Shown piece by piece: positions 47,503 to 57,540 of a DNA stretch of 64,000 nucleotides. The translations under genes and the position numbers were made by a program. Under the pieces are notes generated by a model, which was given only the letters and a program-made list of their open reading frames with translations, was not told where the DNA came from and searched no databases. The stretch's first letter is position 1, and every line of letters begins with the position of its first letter. Source of the stretch: Geobacillus thermodenitrificans subsp. thermodenitrificans DSM 465 (GTDB lineage: Bacteria > Bacillota > Bacilli > Bacillales > Anoxybacillaceae); contig NZ_AYKT01000008.1 in NCBI RefSeq assembly GCF_000496575.1, positions 186,001 to 250,000 on the forward strand. Reading direction: 5' to 3'.

Positions 47503-47650
47503 TTTTTACATATTTTCCGTACCAGTGACCCCCTTCTTTTTTACAAAAAATCCGTACCGACAAAGAACTTTTTACAAAAATCCCGTACCAGAGAGGGACT
47601 TTTTACAAAATTTCCGTACCGGGAAGGAGTTTTTACATATTTTCTGTACT
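47503..47650 (+). repeat. Five tandem 21-base repeats with 31-base period
   Basis: Units of the form TTTTTACAaaa...CCGTACC start at 47503, 47538, 47569, 47600 and 47630. The period of about three helical turns suits a row of bound proteins. They lie just beyond the istB remnant, where IS21-family elements carry multiple terminal repeats. Confidence 0.85.
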
Positions 47651-47762
47651 CCGAGTTCGACAGTCCATTTTAGGCAAGGACAATTCAGAAAAAGCCTTTT
47701 AGTCTATACACTAGAAAAATACGTTGATTTTCGTAGGCACACGCTTCGTATGTCAAGGTTGA

Positions 47763-48454
47763 TTATGTTTTCCCCAAAATCGCCGGTTTAACCATTCCCC
47801 AGAAAGATCTCATGGGTCCCTCTGTTTTTCTTTTTGGATCCTCTTTTCCCGTAATCGATAGCTTTCCCCCATTAAGTATGGAATGATGCAGCAATCGATC
47901 TAACATCGCCGTCGCAAGAACCGAGTCTCCCACGTTCTCCCCCATTTCCTAGAGCTTTTGTTGGGGTATGCTCGTACCGTCGGGGGATCACTAGAAATAA
48001 GCAATGAGCGCTGTTCGGATCCAGTTTTAGGTACCCCATTTCATCGATCATGAGAACAGTTGGATTCACAAAGACACGAAGCTTTTTCTCCAACTTTCTT
48101 TCTTGGCTGCCTCTTCTTAACTGAGTGACCAAATCATGGGCGGTAACAAAATACGTTTGATATCCTCTTGCGATCGCCTCCATTCCAATCGAAATCACCA
48201 GGTGTGTCTTTCTAATCCCCGGTGGACCGAGAAAAAGGATATTTTCTTTTCGGTCAATACACGACAACGTAAGCAGCTCTCGAATCCATCGCTCATCTAG
48301 CGAGGGTTGCGCGGTAAAATCAAACGTATCGATCGTCTTGCGATACGGCAGTTTGGATCTTGATGAGCGTTTGGATCAATCGTTCCTGCCTTTTGACGAT
48401 TTCTGCCTCTAATAAGCGGATAAGCGGAACAAAAACTCCGAATAGTTCTTTCAT
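47763..48454 (-). pseudogene. istB: IS21-family helper ATPase IstB, frameshifted
   Basis: The frames together give an IstB-like AAA+ protein: MKELFGVFVPLIRLLEAEIV, then (shifted) TIDTFDFTAQPSLDERWIRE, ILFLGPPGIRKTHLVISIGM (Walker A with Ile for the usual Gly/Thr), VLMIDEMGYLKLD (Walker B), and (shifted) GDSVLATAMLDRLLHHS at the end. At least two frame changes make it inactive. IstA is missing. Remnant of an IS21/IS5376-like element. Confidence 0.85.
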
Positions 48455-49806
48455 AATCTTTCCCTTCGCAGGAATGCGTCATAACTCGTAATCATGAACC
48501 ATTGCTCCTCTTATTGACATTATAGTTCTATTGTAAGTGAGGAATTTTATTCGGCTATATTGGGGATTTTATCATCTGCTTTAACACATTATATATGGAA
48601 TTTATATACCGCAATGTTCTGCACCTTTTTCTTGTAAAAAACAAATGGTAACGAAAGTGCGTATCGATTCATCGTAGCCATTGGGTTTTCCTTGTCCTGA
48701 TCCTCCTGCGTTTTTACTTTTTGTTTCCTATATGCGTTACCACGTCAATCACTTCAGAACAGAATGGTTTGGCGCCATGGCCGCTTGTTGATCCCTAATT
48801 GGGACCAACAAAAGAGACGAATCATCGTGCCGAATCAACGTAATGATAAGGTGTTTCCAAATATTGAGCCTAAGAGAGAGAATAACGCCCGCTGATCTGC
48901 AGAAAAGAACATACGGCATGGCATGCAATTACTTGTTCCCCAATGGTCGTGTCGACAGAAAAATAGAGCCATAGCTAAAAGGACAGGGGGATGATGGATT
49001 AGCGGATTCGGACAAAATGGTGTTGATGGAACCTATCAATTCATAAGGTTAACTGGATATAGAATAACCTATCCAGTTAACTCTATGAACAATTTCATTC
49101 CCCTTTTCTTTCCACAACCGCGTCAAATCACGTTTTTTTATCAAAATCCCCTCTTTCCAAGAAGAGAATTAGGATCTTCACAGCTCCAAATCCGCTCCTG
49201 ATTTTTGAATGATCTCGATGTTTTATCAGGAGTGTTTCACATTGTAAACTTATGAAGATAGTCATTGGCGAATAGATGAAATTTTTACGGAGTGTTTCGA
49301 TAGCTGGTTACCCTTCCTGTATTGGAGCGATCATCAACTCCCATCCCTTTCATTCATAGACGCAAAGGAATTCGTTGAAAAATGGATCATGTATAGTATC
49401 TATTGCTTGTAACGATGATCCAAAGAACAAAAAATGACGATGTTAGAATCCCGACAAGCGCCAGCTCGATTGCCCCCTTTTTAACCATTTACTTCGAACT
49501 TCTTCCTGCAAAATAATCAATCCACTCCACTTTTTTGATCCGTTGAGCGGGTTTTGTCCGTTATGGTGAAGCTTTCCCCTATAATCAATAGCGGTCGCGT
49601 CATCCGCTCCATCCCTCCATCCTCGATGATTTAGACGTATTCCTCTTCCCTCTCGCTTTTATTTTTTGCCTGACATAAAATATCCATAAACATAGGCTTG
49701 CCCATTGGCGAGCCTCATCCACTCTCAGTCATGACCTTCTTCCTTTTTCACGATATAGTTGAACATCATCACTTGAAAAGAGGTTTGGAGGCTTTGTGTG
49801 CCGGCT
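48455..49806. other. Decayed region without genes
   Basis: About 1.35 kb. It contains copy 2 of the hairpin repeat (49048-49195) and otherwise only broken, unrecognised fragments. Confidence 0.5.
49048..49195 (+). repeat. Island hairpin repeat, copy 2
   Basis: GTTAACTGGATA (49048-49059) pairs with TATCCAGTTAAC (49070-49081), followed by TATGAACAATTTCAT and a tail shared with copy 3 (CTTTCCAAG, AGAATTAG, CAGCTCC). Confidence 0.8.
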
Positions 49807-49905
49807 TTACACCCTATGTTCCATGATATGAAAGAGGCCTTTTCTCTCCGTTTTCTTCGCCCGATATAAGGCCTGATCGGCTTTCTCCAGAAAACCACTT
49901 ATCGA
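49807..49905 (-). pseudogene. 3' remnant of a GGDEF (diguanylate cyclase) gene
   Basis: The minus strand reads LEKADQALYRAKKTERKG before a stop; this is the typical last helix of GGDEF domains (ADxALYxAKxxGRN). The rest of the domain is gone. Confidence 0.6.
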
Positions 49906-49984
49906 TCGGATCCTAAGAGTTATGGTATTCTGATTACAAAGATAAAAATAAATCCAAAGCCCAATCGAAAGGAGCAAAAGAAAC

Positions 49985-50173
49985 ATGGATGATAGCAAAG
50001 AATATTGCCCGTTTTGCGGGGCTGATTTGCAAGGACCACCGATCCCGAAAGAAATCCAGCATCATTACGGCGCTACTCATGGATCCAGAAAAATTGGTAT
50101 TTACAGTCGGGAAGAAGATCGTGTCATCAAATGGAAATGTCCGGATTGCGGAAAGGAATGGGAGCGGGAGTAG
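49985..50173 (+). CDS. Small two-zinc-knuckle protein, 62 residues
   Basis: MDDSKEYCPFCGADLQGPPI and KWKCPDCGKEWERE carry two CxxC knuckles that should bind one zinc as a ribbon. GAAAGGAGC precedes the ATG. Such short ribbons occur in many mobile-element proteins; function unknown. Confidence 0.7.
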   Translation: MDDSKEYCPFCGADLQGPPIPKEIQHHYGATHGSRKIGIYSREEDRVIKWKCPDCGKEWERE

Positions 50174-50449
50174 TAAAGAACAAGGATGTAAAGATTCTCC
50201 TTTTTATCTTTTAAAAATAGAAAAAGAAAAACCCTCTTAGTGTTTATAAGGAAACGATTCATGGTTCTTACGTTCTCCTAGTGGAAAATCAAGGTAATTG
50301 AGAACCCAGAGCTAATATGCCAAACTTGATATAAAATTTTATTTTGTTTGTTTTGAATGTCTAAAATTTATTTTATAAAATATTCATAAACTTATCACTC
50401 ATAACACTAATACTTGTTGAGAAATTTTTAAATGAAAGGAGAGTTAACT

Positions 50450-50731
50450 TTGATTTTTTTGTCAAATAAGCCCGATAAAACCGGTTTTTACATTAATCAG
50501 ACAACCAAGGTTAGAGTACATAAGTTAACAAAAGAAGGAGTAGAAGTGACAACACGTTCAAAAGTTAATAAATTGGGATTTATTCCTTATTCTAACTTAA
50601 CAAGTACTGCTAACTTATATGAGGGTAAAGGCCTTTACGTTTATTATCTCGGCTATAATGAACGCTACCTCTATTTTGCAGAAGAAGGAGCAATGGTGTT
50701 TCAAGACGTTTTGCAAACAACCATCCACTGA
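50450..50731 (+). CDS. Hypothetical protein, 93 residues
   Basis: The body LSNKPDKTGFYINQTTKVRV ... GLYVYYLGYNERYLYFAEEG is beta-rich with many Tyr. AAAGGAG at 50435-50441 fits a TTG start at 50450; the ATG at 50432 would place the site inside the gene. Family not recognised; AT-rich like the island. Confidence 0.55.
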   Translation: MIFLSNKPDKTGFYINQTTKVRVHKLTKEGVEVTTRSKVNKLGFIPYSNLTSTANLYEGKGLYVYYLGYNERYLYFAEEGAMVFQDVLQTTIH

Positions 50732-50903
50732 AATCAACATCCTTACCGATAATTGTTAAGCAATTTCTAGAAGCAAAGGCTACCAAATATTATATTGTTA
50801 AAGTGGAAAAGTAAGTAAGAATGGTACATTAATTATTCTAACCAGTGATTTGTTATATCTTAATCATCTCTATACAATTAAGAATTTTTCACAAGATTCT
50901 TGA

Positions 50904-51050
50904 GTTTAACTGGGTATATTTATAACCTACCCAGTTAAACCTATGAACAAATTCATAACATTTATCCCCCAAGAGCCGCTTCAAATTAATGTTATGGAGA
51001 TTAAAAAACCACCCTTCCAAGCCAGGAATTAGTATCTCATAGCTCCTAAT
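50904..51050 (+). repeat. Island hairpin repeat, copy 3
   Basis: GTTTAACTGGGTA (50904-50916) pairs with TACCCAGTTAAAC (50928-50940), followed by TATGAACAAATTCAT and the tail shared with copy 2. Confidence 0.8.
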
Positions 51051-51151
51051 TCATACCCATTTTGCGAATGAAAATTAACTTGAATTTGGTGCAAAAAAAA
51101 CTAATACTACAAATTTGTTAGAGATACATATTTATTTAAATGGCTTTTAAC

Positions 51152-51201
51152 TTTTTACAAAATCCCGTACCGAAAACCTCTACTTTTTACAAACCTGTTA
51201 G
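51152..51201 (+). repeat. Two further units of the 31-base-period repeat
   Basis: TTTTTACAAAATCCCGTACC at 51152-51171 and a partial unit from 51184, same direction as the array at 47503-47650. Confidence 0.7.
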
Positions 51202-51222
51202 TGGCAATTAAGAATTGTAGTG

Positions 51223-51442
51223 TTTGGCAATTAAGGATATGCATAATTTATTGCATATTCACCGCTTTACATGGAGTGGCGGGTATGATAGGCTTATATG
51301 CCTTGCAAAGTCCTGTGGCTAGCCCCCTTTGCCAGAAAGCATGCCCGCAGAGGCTCCATGTCAAGCGACAACAGGTATGAAATTTTATACAGATCATTAA
51401 ATATTCTTATTTGCCATTTCATGCATTTTTTAATTGCCAAAA
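51223..51442 (+). mobile_element. TIR-flanked segment with multi-branched RNA-like fold
   Basis: TTTGGCAATTAA (51223-51234) is repeated in inverse at 51431-51442 (TTAATTGCCAAA), with ATGCAT/ATGCAT extensions, so about 220 bases are framed as in a MITE. Inside, ACATGGAG (51269-51276) pairs with CTCCATGT (51354-51361), GCGGGTATG (51279-51287) with CATGCCCGC (51340-51348), GCAAAG (51305-51310) with CTTTGC (51327-51332), and AGGC...GCCT forms a further small stem. No reading frame. The RNA class is not identified. Confidence 0.5.
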
Positions 51443-51654
51443 ACACCTAGATCGGCTTTTTCAATCTTTCATGCTAATCGTATTAATATTAACTTAATTG
51501 TAGCATCTTTTTCCTGTTCTTAAAGAATTATTCAAGGAAGAAGGCTATTCAAAGTTTGACACAGTTGATATACACATTGAAAACTAGTTTAAAACTTCAA
51601 AAACAAAAGGTATTGATTCCTATGGAACCGATATGGAAAGGAGTGGATAACGGT

Positions 51655-51920
51655 TGATTAACGAAAAAGAACTGCTTTAGGCTAGAGATTAAGGAAAAAG
51701 CCGATAAAGTGCGGTATCGGTTTGCGAAAAAAGGGATAGCGGATATATTTAAAATTGCGGATGATATCGCTATCCTAATCTGTCAACCTTACTCGTCCGC
51801 CAAATTGTCGGCCTTGACCCGCAAGCATTGATAATTTTGAAGAAATGAAAAGTTATTATGAAAAGAAGAGATTTGGATGTATTGAGATATCAGAGCGGGA
51901 AATTCCTACGGGTAGCGTAG
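51655..51920 (+). pseudogene. Broken gene fragments, possibly of a protease/antitoxin type
   Basis: One frame reads KEKADKVRYRFAKKGIADIF and ends after RKH; a second reads NFEEMKSYYEKKRFGCIEI and ends SVDVT. The first recalls the start of ImmA/IrrE-type proteins but the HExxH motif is absent. Low certainty. Confidence 0.3.
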
Positions 51921-52107
51921 ATGTCACCTGAGCAGTTTTCTAAATGAGTTTTACAAATAATTGAGTTTTCATCAACAGAGGAACAAGTTATCGCTAACCA
52001 ATCACTCAGCTTTTGTTGTTTTTTTGTAAGAAAAAAGTGCGGGGTATTACATATATAAATTCTGTTATATTGAATAAAAACTCAATCAAATTCTCGCTAT
52101 TAAAGGC

Positions 52108-52341
52108 TTAATCCAGAGCCTCTGCAACTGTGATTCTTTTGCTAAGCAGCCATCTGTAGCAGATTGGGCCAAACCTAAACACGTTGACCATGGAGGCCGC
52201 CTCTTTGCCCAAATAGCCTTCCATGACCAGGCGAACCGCTATCACCCGTTGGCGAAGAAGGGTGTTTTTGATTTTCCGTACCTGTTTGCGAAGTGTCCGA
52301 GGTGTCCGTCCGTGATCGTTGGTGATTTTGAGACGTTTCAT
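52108..52341 (-). pseudogene. IS630-family transposase, N-terminal fragment
   Basis: Reads TNDHGRTPRTLRKQVRKIKN and LLRQRVIAVRLVMEGYLGKE, the helix-turn-helix start of Geobacillus IS630-type transposases, then diverges and stops after 77 residues. The DDE domain is absent. Confidence 0.75.
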
Positions 52342-52422
52342 GCAGAATTCCGCTTCTTTCCCATACTTTTCCTTAGAAGCAGTATAACCGGAGTGAGTAC
52401 CACTTATACAAACGTTAACTTT

Positions 52423-52811
52423 TCAATGAGCATATATATACGATTTCAAGCAGTTCTGGAGTTTGCTATACTGAAGGTCTTTGTATGCTTTTTTAATTTG
52501 AATATATTGCTTCTTGAATTTATTAAAATCTAATTCGTTAAAAGTAATCATATTGCTATTGTTATCAAAATTTCTTTTTCTCATTTCTTTTATAAACCAA
52601 CTAATAATTTGTCTTTCGATATTAATTTTATAGTAATCGGGAAATGCCTTATCAAATAAAGTTTCTAGTAATAAAAGTGGATAATGAATTAAAAAACCAA
52701 TCTTCGAACCATTGTTATAGAAGAAGTCATCTAAATATTTTTTACTTTGTCCTTTATATGCTGAGAGCAGGCTAATCTTATTTCATATTTAAGCTGTCGC
52801 GTAAACTCCAT
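52423..52811 (-). CDS. Unknown gene downstream of gajB, one frameshift
   Basis: ATG at 52811 follows AGAAAGGAAAG and reads MEFTRQLKYEIRL; after one frame change (one extra T at about 52775 restores it) the frame continues SLLSAYKGQSKKYLDDFFYN, IERQIISWFIKEMRKRNFDN and FKKQYIQIKKAYKDLQYSKL to a stop at 52423. Restored length is about 129 residues, helical and lysine-rich. Same direction as gajA-gajB with a 172-base gap. Family not recognised; it may be an added Gabija-linked gene or a remnant. Confidence 0.5.
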
Positions 52812-52983
52812 GATGTTTACTTTCCTTTCTAATAGTTTTAATAGTAAAAAGCATTGCTGTTCTTGTTTTAGTTAAAAAGAAATACCCTCAACTCTTTAGC
52901 GTTTATTTCCATAAAAGATTTGGAATATAAAGTTGAGATTGAATTACTGATTTGTTCCGCTCACATCTATCTCAAAAATATCT

Positions 52984-54527
52984 TCAAACTGTAAGTAACA
53001 TCTGGACTGTTGGAACTATCTCTATACCTAGTTTAACCATATGTTCACGCAATTCACTATCAACTTTTTCCAAACAAGCAATGCATAAAAACTCCTTTGC
53101 ACGGCTAAACGCCACATATCCCACGCGGCAAGTATCCTGTTTATCTGCCAATCTAGTCTCCACATCTGTTTCAAGCCATTTCATTAATTCTTTTTTGTTT
53201 CCGGCAATAACTAGAACAGCATCTGCCTGAAGACCTTTGGATTTATGAATAGTTAAGTGGTAATCTTCAGTTTTTTGCAAATTAAATCTTATTTGTAATT
53301 CAGAATTAATTTTTTTATAAACTCTTCAGCAATTCTATCTGGTTTATGCTGAATCTTGTTATGAATTGTCTCGTAAGGATCCCCCTTAAATATTACTTTT
53401 ATATAATCAATCAAACTTTTGCTGCTTATAAACGGATTTTGCTTAATTATATCTATTACACTTAAACAAAGCATTCTATATTGCAAATCGTCAATCCCCA
53501 TATAACTAATAATATTATTCTGATTTGTATTTAAGAGCTTAGTAATAAAATGTGAAGCTTCTTCAATGAACTTAGGCAGGTTTGATTCGTGGCTCTCTTT
53601 TTGTATTAATCCATATTCATTTTCAACTTTTGTATAGGTATCTCCCTTAAATCCAAGAAAAAAACGCGATTTAGGTTTATTCCTGCAATACTTTTGGTCA
53701 TTGCAGAGACGGTTAAATTCTTCAATTATCTTTCTAATATCTTGCGCGTCAATAAAAACAACTTTATTTTGGGAGTCAATTTCTTCATTGCTTTTTACTT
53801 GCTTTAAGGAAGTATGAAATTTGTTTAAAAAATCAATAATGGTAATACTAGAACGATGATTGTTGTATAAAAACTTTTTTTCAATCATTTTAGACTGCAT
53901 AGCCTTATAAATTGGCCGCTTATTTAGCGGCGTTTTAGGACCGTTATTTCGAAAAGTCATAATACTTTGTTCAGGATCCCCTACAAAATACATTTTTGTT
54001 TTTTGTTGTTTCCGAATACTCTCGAAAATTTCATATTGTCCAGAATCGATATCCTGAAATTCATCAACAAATAGATATTGCAATCTTTCAGAAACAAGGA
54101 CTCTTACCTTTTCATAGTCTTTCATTAAATTCTTAGACAAACTAATTATTTTTTCATAAGGAACAACGCCCTTTTTTACAATTTGGCTTTTTATAATATG
54201 TTCTTCTTTCTTATCTTTGGCATTTACATTTACTTCTTTATATATTGGGTTATTCGGCAACACTCCATATATACTTCCGAATGGTTTAAGTATAAAACGG
54301 ATCAAAAAACTATGTATTGTCCCAATAAATACATTTTGTGGTATTTCTACCTTCTTTAATAAGCGCTCCTTGATTTCGTCGGTTGCTGTGTTTGTATATG
54401 TTATAACCGCAAGAAATCTGTGAGATTCCAGTGATGGAAGACTTTCGAAAATTTTTTCAACCAAATAATGAGTTTTTCCTGCACCCGGACCTGCAATGAC
54501 TAACATCGGCTTTAACTTTTGGGACAT
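52984..54527 (-). CDS. gajB: Gabija helicase GajB, split by a -1 shift at A_AAA_AAA
   Basis: UvrD-like superfamily 1 helicase of the Gabija anti-phage system. The first frame (54527-53289, 412 residues) has Walker A VIAGPGAGKTHYL (residues 13-19), Walker B LFVDEFQDID and YFVGDPEQSI. It stops at 53289. The next frame (53280-52984) supplies motifs V and VI: LTIHKSKGLQADAVLVIAGN and VAFSRAKEFLCIA. The two join if the ribosome slips -1 on ATA AAA AAA, or if one A is added; the joined protein is about 514 residues, close to known GajB (about 494). The start lies 7 bases after gajA. Confidence 0.85.
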
Positions 54528-54533
54528 CCTTCA

Positions 54534-56390
54534 TTACCCCTCTAGGAAATCAAATGCTCTTCTTATGTACTCAGGCAGATTAAACGAGACTGCTTCCCCT
54601 TGTTTCAGTCCTTTTAATTCTTCATGAAGGTTAAAAGCAAATTCTGATTTATAATCTTCAATTAATGTAAAAAAACTGTCGATATCCAATGTTCCATCTC
54701 CTATTTCTTCTTCATATTCAGCACCTTTTTGGCTTCTGGTCTGCTTCAAGGCTCTCAGTAAAATTTGCTTCCCTTCTCCTATTTTGTTTGCTTCTATAAG
54801 TTCTTTTTCAAAAGTTTCTTTGTTAATTTCTACTTTGATATAATCATTTTCATATTCTTTCTTGAGTTTTTCTGCACGTTCTTTGGTTTTGGTTCCTAAA
54901 TCTCCATCTGTTAAAACAACACATTTTATAAAATAGCCATTTCTTATTATTTCTAGGAAATGGCTAAAAGCAACGCCATTTACATTTACTATGTTGCACC
55001 CTACGCGCTCTAAGGTTTTGCCTGTATGTAATTCAAATAACTTAGGAATAAGTATTTGTTCGGCAATACCTTCTACAAGGATAACTTTTCGGGCAAAAAA
55101 CATATTTGACTTTGTTGCGTCCAAGTATTTTTCAAGATATCGGCGATGATTTTTGCCTTTTTTATCGCTTTGAAAGCCATGAGTTATGTAATGTGCCTTA
55201 ATTTCATTATTTTCTTTATATAAAATAGCAATGTTATCTAAATTTAATGAACTAGTAATATGTGATGAATGAGAAGTCAATATAATTTGTAAGTCATCTC
55301 TGTCACTATTTATACTTTCGATATTCGTTGCAAGATGCATTTGTAAGTGAGGATGCAAATGTGCTTCCGGCTCTTCAATTCCTACAACTCGAAAACAGAT
55401 ATCTTCTGAAATTTTATACTCAGCTAAATGAGAAAGAATGAGGGAAATATATAACAAATTATTTCTTCCCAGTCCGTTTCGTTCGATTGTAATAGGGTCT
55501 TGTCCATAGATTAAACTTAATTTTTTCAGCAACTCCCCTGTCTCGGGCGATGAGAAATGAAAATCAATATTGTTATACCCTTCTTTTTCTTGTAAGGAAA
55601 GTTTATTTAACTGACTGACTAGCGTTTCTTTAATATCCTTTAATCGAGGATTATTTTGCATTTTCTCATCCAAACTGCTTAAAACTTCTTTGATATCTTC
55701 ATATGCTCCTTCACTTTTGTAATTTAAAATTTTGTATAACAGTTTAGACTCTCCGTTGGCAATTAGTTCGCGCTTAGAATCACGCAAAGCATCTAGTAAT
55801 TCAAACTTTAACATTCTCAGAAAATACGGATCGCAGCGATTTGTTACATCATTACCCCCATAAATTGTATATTCATATTGTTTTATCGGAAATTCTATCA
55901 GTTTTACAAGATAGTCCGGATTTTCAATTCCTTTTTCCTTTCTGATTTTATCTATTAGTTCTCTTTGTTCTTTTACCCACTCTTTTCGATCAAAACCGCT
56001 TCTGGGTTTAAAAATATAGGTTAATCGTGCTTTTTCCAATGAGGTATCACAAAACCAATCTCCAACTACTGACAGTTGTTTTTTATTCATGCTTTCAAGG
56101 ATAATTTGGATTTCGACTTCGGGAAATTCAACGTTCTCTGGCTTAATTGAAGTGTTCAATACATCGTATTTAAATTTTTTCCTGCTTTCATAGTTTATAT
56201 CTTCCAGTTCAAGCATTCTTTTTTTGAACACAGTAATATCTTGACTTAAAATTAATCCTATTGAATCAAGCAAATTCGTTTTGCCTACATTATTTTCGCC
56301 AATAATAGCAGTAAATTTATTCAACTTCATTTTAAAAGGTTTGTTTCCAAAGTTACGGTAATTTTTAATCGAAATCTTGGAAATATACAT
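54534..56390 (-). CDS. gajA: Gabija nuclease GajA (ABC ATPase-TOPRIM, OLD type)
   Basis: Nucleotide-gated DNA nickase of the Gabija system, 618 residues. N-terminal ABC ATPase: Walker A GENNVGKT (31-38) and VVGIEEPEAHLHPHLQ as Walker B with His switch (TSHSSHITS). C-terminal TOPRIM: VILVEGIAEQILIPKLFEL with the catalytic Glu, and CVVLTDGDLGTKTKER with DxD-type metal residues. Known GajA proteins have about 578 residues. ATG 56390 follows GGAGGA; an upstream ATG lacks a site. First gene of the gajA-gajB operon. Confidence 0.9.
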   Translation of the reverse strand: MYISKISIKNYRNFGNKPFKMKLNKFTAIIGENNVGKTNLLDSIGLILSQDITVFKKRMLELEDINYESRKKFKYDVLNTSIKPENVEFPEVEIQIILESMNKKQLSVVGDWFCDTSLEKARLTYIFKPRSGFDRKEWVKEQRELIDKIRKEKGIENPDYLVKLIEFPIKQYEYTIYGGNDVTNRCDPYFLRMLKFELLDALRDSKRELIANGESKLLYKILNYKSEGAYEDIKEVLSSLDEKMQNNPRLKDIKETLVSQLNKLSLQEKEGYNNIDFHFSSPETGELLKKLSLIYGQDPITIERNGLGRNNLLYISLILSHLAEYKISEDICFRVVGIEEPEAHLHPHLQMHLATNIESINSDRDDLQIILTSHSSHITSSLNLDNIAILYKENNEIKAHYITHGFQSDKKGKNHRRYLEKYLDATKSNMFFARKVILVEGIAEQILIPKLFELHTGKTLERVGCNIVNVNGVAFSHFLEIIRNGYFIKCVVLTDGDLGTKTKERAEKLKKEYENDYIKVEINKETFEKELIEANKIGEGKQILLRALKQTRSQKGAEYEEEIGDGTLDIDSFFTLIEDYKSEFAFNLHEELKGLKQGEAVSFNLPEYIRRAFDFLEG

Positions 56391-56959
56391 TTCTGTCCTC
56401 CAAAAATTCAATAAACTCACATTTTTAATTTACCATAAAAAGGCGAATTAATTAATATAGAATATAGAAGATTGCCATCTTTCTTTAGGGATGGTTGTCG
56501 TAATCCTTTAAAATTCCGCTTCACCTCTTGATAATTTTAACAAAAAGCAGAAAATCTCTATGCCAAGTCCTTCCTCGCTCCGGATTGCGTAAACCGCGTT
56601 GATCGAAGCGAATACCGAGGATACGTCATCGATCAACCGTTCGAAATAGCTTCTTCATCGTTCAGTTTGTTTGTTTAGAAAGTGAGAAGATGAAAATGAG
56701 GAATGGTTGCATAAAATTGACCGGCTTTATAAAACTTTAACATAATCAAAACGAAAAATTACCAAGCAACGCCGTCTTTCATCCCCCGACTGAAACCGTG
56801 AGCTTTCAGACGGCTTTCTTTGTAATCCAAGGCCAAAACATGAAGGTGATGAAAGCATAAAATCTTACTAAATTCGATATATTTTCAGTATAAGCAATGA
56901 TTTCTTTCGGATAAAAGAGCAGCTCATTTCTATCCAGTTTCTTTTTAATAGAGCTTCAT
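56391..56959. other. Region upstream of gajA
   Basis: About 570 bases without a gene. It must hold the gajA promoter (AT-rich part 56400-56460); the remainder contains only short broken fragments. Confidence 0.4.
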
Positions 56960-57540
56960 AGTCTCACAACTAATGATTTGATCGCTACAGGAGTAAATGA
57001 GGAAGGATATCGGGAAATTCTTGACCCGCAAATCGGAAACAGTGAATCGGAGTCGAGCCGGAGCGAGTTCTTCGAATGGCTGAAAGATCGGGGACTCCGG
57101 GGAGTGGACTTGATCATCGGGCTAGTGCAAGCCATTGAAAAGCATTCCCAAGGCGCTACATGGCAACGATGCCAGACATATTTTATTCGCAATATCCTCG
57201 ATGCCGCACCAAAGTATATGCGGGATGGCTTTTGCTCGAGAAGATTCGTGGGATTCTTCATGCTCCAAATAAGCAAACGGCTCAGCTGTTATTCTGTTGT
57301 TATTGGAACAAGTGCCGGCCAAATGGGAAGAAAAAGCCCCAAAAGCCATGCAAATCCTCGAAGAGGGATTCGAAGGCGCCACCGCCGTATTGGACTATCC
57401 GAACCGTTATCGTCGGCGTCTGTGTACGACCAACGGAGTAGAAACAGGAGAACGGGTCATCCGCATCTTTCCTGGAAATCGGTGTATCGCCTCGTTGGCG
57501 CCGTGTTGATTGAAATCGATGAAAAACGGATGTCGTAAAG
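56960..57540 (+). pseudogene. IS256-family (Mutator-like) transposase remnant
   Basis: The frames read ATGVNEEGYREILDPQIGNS, FFEWLKDRGLRGVDLIIGLV, QAIEKHSQGATWQRCQTYFI, RNILDAAPKYMRDGF, later EQVPAKWEEKAPKAMQILEE, VLDYPNRYRRRLCTTNGVE and YRLVGAVLIEIDEK: a typical IS256-type transposase with the N-terminus missing, several frameshifts, and loss of bases in the DDE region. Inactive. Confidence 0.85.

Noticed and set aside
47503-47650. CRISPR array
   Set aside because: Units are 21 bases with spacers of only about 10 and no cas genes; better explained as protein-binding repeats.
51655-51830. ImmA/IrrE protease of an antitoxin pair
   Set aside because: No HExxH motif and the frame stops early; only a vague likeness at the front.
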